Origin: Acidobacteriota bacterium
Lineage (GTDB): Bacteria; Acidobacteriota; Terriglobia; Terriglobales; Acidobacteriaceae
Assembly: GCA_021779935.1 (NCBI GenBank)
Contig: JAJXZT010000004.1
Location: forward strand, 20,229 to 84,228
Direction: 5' to 3'
Length of the DNA stretch: 64,000 nucleotides
The translations under genes and the position numbers were made by a program. Below, in pieces: positions 28,548 to 37,556 of the stretch; the stretch's first letter is position 1, and every line of letters begins with the position of its first letter. The notes beneath the pieces were generated by a model. It was not told the origin of the DNA. It saw only the letters and a program-made list of their open reading frames with translations, and searched no databases.

Positions 28548-30692
28548 ATGGGTGGGTCCTCTACCAAAGCGTCTGAAGAACGAACCCTCGGACATTACCG
28601 GATCGTAGAGAGAATTGGGTGTGGCGGAATGGGCGAGGTTTTTCGCGCGCGGGATGAACACCTCGAACGCGACGTTGCGATCAAGGTATTGCCGAGTGGC
28701 ACTCTCTCTGACGAGAACACCCGAATGCGCTTTCGCAATGAAGCGTTGATGCTCTCAAAGCTGAACCATCCGGGTATCGCGACAATCCACGATTTTGACA
28801 CGCAGGATGGCGTGGAATTCCTGGTGACCGAGTACATTCCGGGTGTCAATCTGAGCGAGAGATTGAGCAGCGGCCCGCTGCTCGAAAAAGAGATGATCGA
28901 ACTGTGCATGCAATTGGCGGAGGGTCTTGCCGCTGCGCATGCCCAGGGACTCGTCCATCGCGACCTTAAGCCGTCGAATCTGCGGATTACACCTGACGGA
29001 CGCCTGAAGGTCCTCGACTTCGGGCTCGCGTCCCCGATCCCTGTGGTGGGTGACGCGATCACCACCGATACCCCGATATCATCGTCGGTTGCCGGCACGC
29101 TGCAATACATGGCTCCCGAGCAACTTCGCGGCGAGGCTCCTGACCGGCGTACGGACATTTATGGCTTCGGGGCGGTTCTTTACGAGATGGCTACGGGTAA
29201 GCCGCCTTTCCAGGAAACGTTGGCAACAGCGCTTATCGACGCGATCCTGAATCGAATACCGGTTGCCCCATCGCACCTGAGAAGCGATCTCTCACCGCGC
29301 TTGGAAACGGTGATTATGCGCTGCCTACAGAAGCAGCCCGAACGCCGTTATCAATCGTGCGCAGAGTTGATCGCCGAGTTTCGTAACATTTTTGTGAACG
29401 GGATGAACTCCGAGAAATCGCTGGTGGTGCTCTACTTTGAAAATCTCAGCCACCAAAAGGAAGAAGACTATTTTCGCGACGGAATCACCGAGGACATCAT
29501 TACAGAACTTTCCAAGATCAAGGATTTCCGCGTCTTCTCGCGCTCGGCAGTACTTGCCTACAGGGACAAGCCCGTAACTCCCACGTATGTCGGTAATCAG
29601 CTCAACGCGGCGTATGTTGTAGAAGGAAGCATGCGACGGGACGGCGACCGGCTGCGCATCACCGCAAACCTGGTGGAAACGAAAACCGGGCACACGTTAT
29701 GGGCGGAACGATTCGACCGGCAATTCCGGGATGTATTCGCCATTCAGGACGAGATTGCACAGAAGATTGCGGAGGCCCTGCGCGTTGTTCTGACAGAGAG
29801 AGAGAAGCAGGCGATTCGAAAAGTTCCCACGGCAGATGTCCGTGCATATGACTTCTATCTGCGAGGACGTCAGTTCTTCCATCAATTCCGCCGCAAGGGG
29901 TACGATTTTGCGCGCGAGATGTTCACCAGGGCCATCGACATCGATCCCGGATATGCGAGGGCATACGCGGGAATTGCCGATTGTTCCTCTTTTCTCTACA
30001 TGTATTGGGAGTCGAGCGAAGCCAATCTTCGCCAGGCGTGCGATGCAAGCCAGAGGGCACTTACGCTCGATCCGGAACTGGCGGAAGCCCATGCGTCGGC
30101 GGGGCTGAGTGCATCACTCAAGAAACAGTACGACGAGGCACAGCGAGAGTTCGAAATTGCAGTGCAGCTCAATCCACGGCTGTTTGAAGCATATTACTTC
30201 GCCGCGCGCAGTTTTTATTCACAGGGAGACCACGAACAAGCCGTGCAGTGGTTCGAACAGGCCAGCCGCGTGTTGCCCGAGGATTACCAGGCGCCAATGC
30301 TGATGGCAAGCGCACTGAATGGCCTGGGGCGGAGAGAAGCCGCGTTGTCCGCCTACCGGCGGGGACTGCAAGCCGCCGAGAAGCATCTTGAGTTTCATCC
30401 GGGAGACGCCCGTGCCTTGTATTTTGGGGCAAACGCACTGACACAATTGAACGAAAAGGAACGCGCGATCAGTTGGGCGGAGCGCGCGATTGCGCTTGAA
30501 CCGGACGAACACCAGGTTCTCTACAACGTTGCATGTGTTTACGCGCTGCTTGGTGAGTTGGAAAAGGCAATCGACTGTCTGGAGAAGTCGATCACGGAGA
30601 GCTGGGGGCAACACGAGTGGATGATCCACGACCCGGACCTGGCTCCGTTGCGAGGCCATCCTCGCTTTGAAGCGCTAGTCAAACAGCCATAA
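28548..30692 (+). CDS. Ser/Thr protein kinase with TolB-like and TPR domains
   Basis: A 714-aa Hanks-type kinase. The kinase domain (about 17-280) has the glycine loop IGCGGMGEV, Lys46 (VAIK), the catalytic HRDLKPSN with Asp139 and Lys141, DFG at 157 and APEQ; it should be active. It is followed by a TolB/FlgO-like domain (about 290-410: VVLYFENLS, DGITEDIITELSKI, YVVEGSMRRDGDRL) of the sort also fused to adenylate cyclases and regulators, then TPR repeats (about 435-700). No transmembrane helix is seen, so it is probably cytoplasmic. The start has GAGGAGG nine bases upstream. The phosphatase gene downstream (48 bases) is a likely functional partner. Confidence 0.93.
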   Translation: MGGSSTKASEERTLGHYRIVERIGCGGMGEVFRARDEHLERDVAIKVLPSGTLSDENTRMRFRNEALMLSKLNHPGIATIHDFDTQDGVEFLVTEYIPGVNLSERLSSGPLLEKEMIELCMQLAEGLAAAHAQGLVHRDLKPSNLRITPDGRLKVLDFGLASPIPVVGDAITTDTPISSSVAGTLQYMAPEQLRGEAPDRRTDIYGFGAVLYEMATGKPPFQETLATALIDAILNRIPVAPSHLRSDLSPRLETVIMRCLQKQPERRYQSCAELIAEFRNIFVNGMNSEKSLVVLYFENLSHQKEEDYFRDGITEDIITELSKIKDFRVFSRSAVLAYRDKPVTPTYVGNQLNAAYVVEGSMRRDGDRLRITANLVETKTGHTLWAERFDRQFRDVFAIQDEIAQKIAEALRVVLTEREKQAIRKVPTADVRAYDFYLRGRQFFHQFRRKGYDFAREMFTRAIDIDPGYARAYAGIADCSSFLYMYWESSEANLRQACDASQRALTLDPELAEAHASAGLSASLKKQYDEAQREFEIAVQLNPRLFEAYYFAARSFYSQGDHEQAVQWFEQASRVLPEDYQAPMLMASALNGLGRREAALSAYRRGLQAAEKHLEFHPGDARALYFGANALTQLNEKERAISWAERAIALEPDEHQVLYNVACVYALLGELEKAIDCLEKSITESWGQHEWMIHDPDLAPLRGHPRFEALVKQP

Positions 30693-30740
30693 TTGGCCTG
30701 TGGCGGAAGGCGATAGCCTGACAGATGTCGACGGCCCAAC

Positions 30741-32381
30741 ATGACATCCAGCACGCAAGAGTTCGCAAAGGATGGCGGCAATCACGTTCTCCTCATGATG
30801 GAGGGCGAAGGCCGGCGCCGAGTCTCCGTTGATCACTTCCCATTCCGCATAGGCAGGCAGGAGAGTAACGACCTGGTGGTGTCCGACCCCACGGTTTCGC
30901 GCATACACGCGGAAATCGTCAGGGAGGGGAATCTGCTGGTACTGGTGGATGCAGGCAGCAGGCACGGAATCACCGTCAATTCCAGGAAAGTCGATCGCTG
31001 GGTTCTGCAGCCCAACGATCAAATCGAGTTCGGCCGGGCCAGCGGAGTGCGGGCCGTTTTTGATCCTCCGCCGAGCGCCGACGCATCGAGCCTGCTCGAT
31101 CAGTTGGCGCTGTGGCGCTCCACCTCGGCAACAGACTTGGAGCAACTTCGCATCCTGCTTGAGGCTGTAAGGCGCTTTCACTCAGCGCGGGCCATTGAAG
31201 AGATTTATCCGGCCGTCCTCGAGTTCAGCCTGCAAATCACGAATGCAGAGCGTGCGTATCTCTTCACGTTGACTGACACTGGAAGTCCTTGTCTCGCCTA
31301 TGGACGAAACCGGCAGGGAGACCGCATCTACGACGATTCGACCATCTCCCATTCGGTCCTGGTGGAAGTATTGCGATCCGGCGACGAAATCCTCGTGGCT
31401 GACACTCAGCGCGAGGCAAGTCTGAACGAGCGCGAGAGCATACAGGTGCAAAGTCTGCGTAGCATCGTCTGCATCCCGCTGCTACGACGTGCGGTGCAAC
31501 CCCCGGAGGCTTCACCGGTGTTCGGCGTGCTCTACCTCGACAGCCAGTACCGCTCGGAAGCATTCGGCGATGTGGGCCGCGACGTGTTGCGAAGCATGGC
31601 CGAGGATGCGGCACGGCTGCTGGAAAATGCCCACCTGGTTCTTGCCGACGAAAAGGCACGGCGCTATGAGCAGGAACTGGCAATTGCAACCCGCATACAG
31701 GAACACTTGCTGTCGGTTCACATGCCAGCGTGTCCCTTTGCAATGGTTTCAGCGCGCACTCTGCCGTGCAAGGAGGTCGGCGGAGATTTCTTCGATGTGA
31801 TTGTGAAGGACAGCGCTATCTATGTGGTGTTTGGTGATGTCTGCGGAAAGGGAGTAGCAGCCGCACTGATGGCGTCCATCCTGCAGGGAACGGCGTATGC
31901 GCAATTCCTGGTGGAACGTCCGTTGGTGGAGATAGCACAAGTTGCAAATCACCTGATCCTGGACAAGTGCATGGAAGAAAAGTACGCAACCGCGGTCCTG
32001 ATCCGTGTCGACTCCAGCGGTCATGCCGAAGTCGTCAACTGCGGACACGTTGCGCCGCTGCTGGTGAAAGATGGTCACTGTGCCAGTCGAACGACGATCA
32101 CTAACTTTCCCATCGGCATGTTTGCAGACGCGCGATTCGAGGCGGAACACTTGCAATTGGCGCAAGGAGATCAATTGATGATTGTCTCCGATGGCGTGAC
32201 GGAAGCTGAAAATTGCACGGGAGATTTCTTTGGCGAATCCCGGCTGGTGGCGAGCGCGGGACTCGCAGAACCGGAATTGATATTACAGGCAGTTCTTGAT
32301 TTTGCGAGCGGCACTCCACTGAGCGACGATTGTTCGATCCTGCAGATCCAATATCACGGACGCCATGAGGCCGGAAGATAG
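30741..32381 (+). CDS. FHA-GAF-SpoIIE (PP2C-type) phosphatase
   Basis: A 546-aa signalling protein. The FHA domain (about 15-105) has Arg36, Ser53 and His56, the phosphothreonine-binding residues. A GAF domain follows (about 150-310). The C-terminal SpoIIE/RsbU-type PP2C domain (about 320-540) has GGDFFDV with Asp349 and Asp352, and GDVCGKG with Asp366, so the metal-binding aspartates are present. A helical linker (about 305-335) of RsbU type joins the domains. It probably binds a phosphothreonine on the upstream kinase or its target and dephosphorylates proteins. The gene lies 48 bases after the kinase and is likely co-transcribed. Confidence 0.92.
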   Translation: MTSSTQEFAKDGGNHVLLMMEGEGRRRVSVDHFPFRIGRQESNDLVVSDPTVSRIHAEIVREGNLLVLVDAGSRHGITVNSRKVDRWVLQPNDQIEFGRASGVRAVFDPPPSADASSLLDQLALWRSTSATDLEQLRILLEAVRRFHSARAIEEIYPAVLEFSLQITNAERAYLFTLTDTGSPCLAYGRNRQGDRIYDDSTISHSVLVEVLRSGDEILVADTQREASLNERESIQVQSLRSIVCIPLLRRAVQPPEASPVFGVLYLDSQYRSEAFGDVGRDVLRSMAEDAARLLENAHLVLADEKARRYEQELAIATRIQEHLLSVHMPACPFAMVSARTLPCKEVGGDFFDVIVKDSAIYVVFGDVCGKGVAAALMASILQGTAYAQFLVERPLVEIAQVANHLILDKCMEEKYATAVLIRVDSSGHAEVVNCGHVAPLLVKDGHCASRTTITNFPIGMFADARFEAEHLQLAQGDQLMIVSDGVTEAENCTGDFFGESRLVASAGLAEPELILQAVLDFASGTPLSDDCSILQIQYHGRHEAGR

Positions 32382-32602
32382 GAGTAATGCCGCAAACAAG
32401 GTGCCCGTTGCGGTAACAGAGCTCGTCTCCCTCCACTCGGCGATTACGATCATAAACGTGCCAGTCACAAGCGGTGTGTGATTCCCATCTTGGTTCGTCA
32501 CGACTGAGTGTCGCGTGGGTCACATATCGTTCGCCAAGCAGATTGCTAGGCTGAACTTGACGTGAGCAGCGTTGGTTCCTGTTCGAAAGGAGTGCCACGC
32601 AC

Positions 32603-33136
32603 ATGGTCGTAGAAAATCATATCGATACAGCCGAACAAGCATTCATCGATCAAATCATAGCGAAACATACTGGCCGCGCCGGGGCCCTTCTTGGCATTCT
32701 TGAAGCGGTCCAGGAGCACAACCGGCACAAGTACCTTCCGACGGAAACCTTGCTGTACATTGCGAGAAAAATGGAGATTCCTTTTTCCCGCATCTACAGC
32801 GTTGCCACCTTCTACGCACTCTTCAATCTACAACCGCAAGGCGACAACACGATCTGTATCTGTCGCGGAACGGCGTGCCACACCCGCAACTCGCGCTCGC
32901 TGCTGGAGAGCCTTCGCCTCGAACTGGGTTTCGGGATTGATGAAGGAGAAGAGTCGGGAGAAAGCGACAAGCTGGCCCTGACGACGCCTGACGGCAAGTT
33001 TACGATGCGGACGGTCGCATGCTTCGGACAGTGTGCCATGGCTCCGGTGGTGGAAGTGAACCACAGGATCTGCGGGCATGTGAATGAACGGACATTGCAG
33101 CGCGAAGTGCGATCGCTGGGCCGGGAGAATGACTGA
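32603..33136 (+). CDS. hoxE: NAD-linked hydrogenase diaphorase subunit HoxE
   Basis: A 177-aa NuoE/HoxE protein with a thioredoxin-like [2Fe-2S] fold. Its four cluster ligands are Cys87, Cys92 (CRGTACH), Cys140 and Cys144 (ACFGQC). The N-terminal helical part (YLPTETL) is typical. It passes electrons between HoxF and the rest of the diaphorase. ATG at 32603 has GGAG nine bases upstream. Its stop overlaps the start of hoxF by one base, so translation is coupled. It is the first gene of a five-gene hox operon; the 220 bases upstream hold the promoter region, with no strong sigma70 match. Confidence 0.92.
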   Translation: MVVENHIDTAEQAFIDQIIAKHTGRAGALLGILEAVQEHNRHKYLPTETLLYIARKMEIPFSRIYSVATFYALFNLQPQGDNTICICRGTACHTRNSRSLLESLRLELGFGIDEGEESGESDKLALTTPDGKFTMRTVACFGQCAMAPVVEVNHRICGHVNERTLQREVRSLGREND

Positions 33137-36100
33137 TGCCGCGCATAGAAGATATTGGCGCATTTAACAACGTACGCGAGTTGGGTCTTGCAAAACTTGT
33201 TCCTTCCGTTCCGCGCATCGCCATCGGAATGGGGACGTGTGGTCGCGGCAATGGAGCGGAGGGAATCTACCACGCCTTTGCCGAAATGATTGAGCGCAGC
33301 GGCGTCGACGTTTATCTCACCAGTGTCGGATGCTTTGGTGCGTGCCACCAGGAACCGCTGGTGAATGTGCGTGTCCCCGGAAATCCTCTGGTGATGCTGC
33401 GACAAGTGCAGGCGAATGACGCTGGCCGCATTCTGCACGACCTGCAGGCCGGAAATATCACGCACGACCTGGTCTATTGCAAGATCGAGGACTGGGATCA
33501 CATCACCACGAACATCCGTTACGGCCATGCGTATCCCGAAATTCCGGCATGGAGCGATATTCCATTCTTCAAGGGCCAGCGCAAGATCGTGCTACGTAAT
33601 TGCGGGCTGATCAACCCGGATGACATCGAAGAGTACATCGCCGTCGGCGGATACCAGGCGCTTTACAAGGCGCTGATCGACGGGCGTCCGGAAGGCATTC
33701 TGGAGCAGCTTAAGGCGTCGAAGCTACGTGGTCGAGGCGGCGCCGGATATTTGACGGGCAACAAGTGGGAGTTCCTGTCCAAGGCAAAATCCGACCAGAA
33801 GTACATCATCTGCAATGCCGACGAGGGCGATCCCGGCGCGTATATGAACCGCAACGAGATCGAAAGCGACCCGCATTCGCTGATCGAAGGCATGATCATT
33901 GGCGGTTACGTCATGGGCGCTACGGAGGGAATCATCTACGTACGCGCCGAGTATCCGCTCGCGGTGCATCGCCTGAATCGCGCGATCGCCCAGGCGAGAG
34001 AGTACGGCATTCTTGGCGAGAATATTCTCGGACGCGGATTCAAATTCAATCTTCAACTTGTCGAAGGCGCCGGAGCGTTTGTGTGTGGAGAAGAGACTGC
34101 GCTTATCGCTTCGCTGGAAGGCCAGGCTGGAAGGCCGCGTCCGCGTCCGCCGTTCCCCGCTCAACATGGACTGTGGGGCAAGCCAAGCAACATCAACAAC
34201 GTCGAAACGTGGTACAACGTCGCGCCCATCGTGTTGAAGGGACCGGCATGGTTCACCGAGACGGGCAGCGCGAAAAGCTCCGGAACGAAAGTCTTCTCGC
34301 TGGTCGGAAAGGTACGCAATACCGGGTTGGTCGAGATGCCGCTCGGCACGCCGCTCAAGACGTTTATTTATGACATTGGCGAAGGCGGCGCCGTGGGCCG
34401 CGCGATCAAGTCCGTGCAAACCGGCGGACCTTCAGGCGGATGCATTCCGCAGGAAATGTTTGACACTGCTGTGGATTACGAAAGCCTTGCTCAACTCGGA
34501 TCGATCATGGGTTCGGGCGGCATGGTGGTGATGGACGAAGACAACTGCATGGTTGACGTCGCCCGTTACTTCATCGAGTTCACGAACTCGGAGTCGTGCG
34601 GCAAGTGCGTGCCCTGCCGTGTCGGGCTCAACAAGTCGCTGCGCATCCTGAACCGCATCACCACCGGTGCCGGTACGACGCGGCACCTGGATATCCTCGA
34701 CGAGTTGAGTCGATACGTTCGCGACTGCTCGCTCTGCGGATTGGGACAAACGGCACCCAATCCAGTCCTGACAATGGTACGTCACTTCCGGCAGGAATTC
34801 GAAGACCACATCGTGTCGCGCCGCTGCCAAGCAGGTGTTTGCGCGGAACTGGCGCTTTCGCCTTGCGAAAACAGTTGCCCGCTGCATATGAACATTCCTC
34901 GGTTCCTGCAACTCTATAAGGAAAACCGGCTGGAAGAAGCGTTCGAGTCGATCATCATGGATAATCCGCTTCCGTGTTCGACCGGTCGTGTCTGCCAGCA
35001 TCCGTGCGACAAGCGTTGCCGGCGTCAGACGATGGATGACTCGGTGAACATGCGCGAAGTGCATCGTTACATCGCGGACAACATTCTTCTCTCTGACAAG
35101 TTCGAACCGATGGCCGAGCGCATTGCGGGACGAAAACTGGAACCGACCGGGCGCAAGATAGCGATCGTCGGAGCAGGCCCGACTGGCCTTACGGCGGCGT
35201 TCTACCTGGCGCTGCTTGGTCATGATGTGACGGTGTACGACCACATGCCGGAAGCCGGAGGCATGCTGCGCTTTGCATTGCCGGAGTATCGGCTGCCAAA
35301 GGCGGTACTGCGCCGGGAAATCGAACTGATCGAGCACCTCGGCGTGAAGTTTGTCTTCAACAGCAGGATCGGATTCGATCTTCCCCTCAACGAACTGGAC
35401 GACCGCTTCGACTCGGTATTCATCGCGATCGGCACGTGGAAGGAGTCCTGGGTCTACCTGCCTGGGACGGAACTGAAGGGCGTCTACCCGGCGCTGCCGT
35501 TCCTGGAGCAGGTCTCGAAGAAGGCCCCCGTACAACTCGGACGTCGAGTGGCCGTGATTGGTGGTGGCAATGCCGCCATTGACTCGGCGCGCACGGCGCT
35601 GCGTGCCGGATCGGAAGTCACGGTGGTGTACCGGCGCGAACGCAAGGATATGCCAGCCATCGAAGAAGAGACCGCCTCGGCCGAAGAAGAGGGCGCAAAG
35701 ATCATGTTCCTCGCTGCACCGCACAGAATCATCGGCGATGCAAAAGGGAACGTGAGGGCGATTGAAATCGAGAAGACGAAGCTTGGCGAGTACGACTCGT
35801 CAGGGCGTCGCAAGCCGGTTCCGACCGGAGAGATTCTGCGCTTCGAATGTGACTCGGTCATTCTCGCCGTGGGGGAAACCGTGGACCTGGATTTCGCGAA
35901 GGCCTCCGGTCTGCAGATCCGCGACGGTGGAAGGATCGAAGTGAATCGCTTTTCGCTGGAAACCAGCCGGCCAAAGTTTTTTGCCGGTGGTGACGTGGTG
36001 ACGGGCGCATCGAACGTTTCCAACGCGATGGCCTACGGAAAGCAGGCAGCACGAGCGATCGACGAACAATTGATGGATGCGAAGCGCTGGGACAACCTCT

Positions 36101-36294
36101 TCCGGACGGTGGAATACGAACAGCGTCCGCCGGATTGTCCGAGCGACAGCCGGAGACATAAGCCGCATGAGCTTTCCGCGCAAAGCCGTGTGGGTTCAGA
36201 GGAGGAAGTTGTTCTGGGGCTGACACCTGAGGAAGCGCTGGACGAAGCCTGCCGTTGTCTCCGTTGTGATGTCAAAGTTGTTTCCGTGCGCTAG
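33136..36294 (+). CDS. hoxF: HoxF/NuoF diaphorase subunit fused to GltD-like FAD/NAD(P) oxidoreductase
   Basis: A 1052-aa fusion. The N-terminal thioredoxin-like part has Cys35, Cys66 and Cys70, one cysteine short of a full set. The NuoF core (about 150-545) has the FMN/NADH site RGRGGAG (about 198-204), NADEGDPGA and the [4Fe-4S] cysteines 488, 491, 494 and 534. After residue 560 comes a GltD/NfnB-type module: Cys569, Cys577, Cys581, Cys620, Cys624 and Cys628; the FAD loop GAGPTG (679-684); a second nucleotide loop GGGNAA (809-814) with YRRERKDMPA, the Arg pattern linked to NADPH; and a Cys-rich end. HoxF is usually about 550-600 aa. The frame is open throughout, with no sign of error. Role: oxidation or reduction of NAD(H) and probably NADP(H) in the hydrogenase. 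Confidence 0.9.
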   Translation: MPRIEDIGAFNNVRELGLAKLVPSVPRIAIGMGTCGRGNGAEGIYHAFAEMIERSGVDVYLTSVGCFGACHQEPLVNVRVPGNPLVMLRQVQANDAGRILHDLQAGNITHDLVYCKIEDWDHITTNIRYGHAYPEIPAWSDIPFFKGQRKIVLRNCGLINPDDIEEYIAVGGYQALYKALIDGRPEGILEQLKASKLRGRGGAGYLTGNKWEFLSKAKSDQKYIICNADEGDPGAYMNRNEIESDPHSLIEGMIIGGYVMGATEGIIYVRAEYPLAVHRLNRAIAQAREYGILGENILGRGFKFNLQLVEGAGAFVCGEETALIASLEGQAGRPRPRPPFPAQHGLWGKPSNINNVETWYNVAPIVLKGPAWFTETGSAKSSGTKVFSLVGKVRNTGLVEMPLGTPLKTFIYDIGEGGAVGRAIKSVQTGGPSGGCIPQEMFDTAVDYESLAQLGSIMGSGGMVVMDEDNCMVDVARYFIEFTNSESCGKCVPCRVGLNKSLRILNRITTGAGTTRHLDILDELSRYVRDCSLCGLGQTAPNPVLTMVRHFRQEFEDHIVSRRCQAGVCAELALSPCENSCPLHMNIPRFLQLYKENRLEEAFESIIMDNPLPCSTGRVCQHPCDKRCRRQTMDDSVNMREVHRYIADNILLSDKFEPMAERIAGRKLEPTGRKIAIVGAGPTGLTAAFYLALLGHDVTVYDHMPEAGGMLRFALPEYRLPKAVLRREIELIEHLGVKFVFNSRIGFDLPLNELDDRFDSVFIAIGTWKESWVYLPGTELKGVYPALPFLEQVSKKAPVQLGRRVAVIGGGNAAIDSARTALRAGSEVTVVYRRERKDMPAIEEETASAEEEGAKIMFLAAPHRIIGDAKGNVRAIEIEKTKLGEYDSSGRRKPVPTGEILRFECDSVILAVGETVDLDFAKASGLQIRDGGRIEVNRFSLETSRPKFFAGGDVVTGASNVSNAMAYGKQAARAIDEQLMDAKRWDNLFRTVEYEQRPPDCPSDSRRHKPHELSAQSRVGSEEEVVLGLTPEEALDEACRCLRCDVKVVSVR

Positions 36295-36308
36295 AGAGGA
36301 GCCGAACC

Positions 36309-37022
36309 GTGGCAAAAAAGACAATCTCGATTCGTATCGACGGCGAACTGGTGAACGCCGTGGAAGGGCAGAGCATCCTCGAAGCGGCCCGGGCGAGCAA
36401 CAAAACAATTCCGACGCTCTGCTTTCTGGAAGGACTCTCCTCTGTTGGCGCATGCAGACTCTGCATGGTGGAGGTGTCGGGCGTCGATCGTATGCTGCCG
36501 GCCTGTACGACGCCGGTGCAGGATGGCATGTCGGTTACGACGACTTCACCGAAACTCGCACGATATCGCCGCATCACCATCGAACTGCTGCTGGTGGAGA
36601 GAAATCATGTTTGCGCGGTTTGCGTGTCCAACGGACACTGTGAACTGCAATCCATGGCTACTTCGCTCGGCGTGACGAACGTGCGATTCGCCTATAACTA
36701 TCCCAAGCTGCCGGTGGACCTCTCGCACCCGCGCTTTGTTCTTGATCACAACCGCTGCATTCTCTGTACGCGCTGCGTTCGCGTTTGCGCGGAGTTGGAG
36801 GGTGCACATGTGTGGGATCTGACCAATCGCGGAATCCACGCCAGGATCATCAGCGACCTGAACCAGAAGTGGGGAGAGGCGAAGAGTTGCACGAACTGCG
36901 GGAAATGCGTGCAGGCATGTCCCACAGGTGCGCTGGCCGAGAAAGGCAAGGCGATCGAAGAGATGGTGAAGTCAACGGAAAACATCAGTACGATCATGCG
37001 CCGGAGAGGAGTCGAGGCATGA
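36309..37022 (+). CDS. hoxU: Hydrogenase diaphorase subunit HoxU
   Basis: A 237-aa iron-sulfur subunit, like the N-terminal part of NuoG. The [2Fe-2S] ligands are Cys38, Cys49, Cys52 and Cys66; the His-Cys [4Fe-4S] cluster has His100, Cys102, Cys105 and Cys111; and two ferredoxin-type [4Fe-4S] clusters have Cys150/153/156/160 and Cys194/197/200/204. All ligands are intact. It forms the wire between HoxF/HoxE and HoxY. The start at 36309 has AGAGGAG upstream and is 14 bases after hoxF. Its stop overlaps the hoxY start by four bases. Confidence 0.95.
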   Translation: MAKKTISIRIDGELVNAVEGQSILEAARASNKTIPTLCFLEGLSSVGACRLCMVEVSGVDRMLPACTTPVQDGMSVTTTSPKLARYRRITIELLLVERNHVCAVCVSNGHCELQSMATSLGVTNVRFAYNYPKLPVDLSHPRFVLDHNRCILCTRCVRVCAELEGAHVWDLTNRGIHARIISDLNQKWGEAKSCTNCGKCVQACPTGALAEKGKAIEEMVKSTENISTIMRRRGVEA

Positions 37023-37546
37023 AAAAGGTGAAGCTCGCTACCGTGTGGCTCGATGGCTGCTCCGGTTGTCACATGTCGCTGCTTGACATGGACGCGGCGA
37101 TCATCTCGGTTGTCCGCAAGGTGGACATCGTGTACGGCCCGTTAGTCGATGCGCAGGTCTTCCCGGAGGACGTAGACGTTACGCTGGTGGAAGGCGCGGT
37201 GAGTTCCCAGGAGGACATCAGCAAACTGCAGCTCATCCGTCAGCGAACAAAACTTCTGGTTGCGCTCGGGGATTGCGCTGTTACATCCAATGTGCCGGGA
37301 ATGCGGAATACGATTCCGGTGAACAAACTGCTGCAGGGTATCTACATCGAGAAGATGCAGGATGGACGCATCCCAGGAGATCATCTGCCGCAACTGCTCA
37401 AGCATTCCCGTCCGTTGCAGGATTTTGTGAAAGTTGATCTGTGTATGCCCGGTTGTCCCCCTTCTTCCCGGGCTATTTCCGGCATGCTCAACGACTTGCT
37501 GGAAGGGCGCAAGCCCGACGTGAATGCCAAGGTGAAGTTCGGGTAA
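37019..37546 (+). CDS. hoxY: [NiFe]-hydrogenase small subunit HoxY
   Basis: A 175-aa small subunit that carries the single proximal [4Fe-4S] cluster of group 3 hydrogenases. Likely ligands are Cys14, Cys17 (DGCSGCH), Cys85 (LGDC) and Cys145 (MPGCPPSS). No twin-arginine signal or membrane anchor is present, in keeping with a soluble enzyme. The ATG at 37019 overlaps the hoxU stop as ATGA; longer frames inside hoxU are not needed. hoxH follows after ten bases. Confidence 0.94.
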   Translation: MKKVKLATVWLDGCSGCHMSLLDMDAAIISVVRKVDIVYGPLVDAQVFPEDVDVTLVEGAVSSQEDISKLQLIRQRTKLLVALGDCAVTSNVPGMRNTIPVNKLLQGIYIEKMQDGRIPGDHLPQLLKHSRPLQDFVKVDLCMPGCPPSSRAISGMLNDLLEGRKPDVNAKVKFG

Positions 37547-37556
37547 GGAGCATCCG

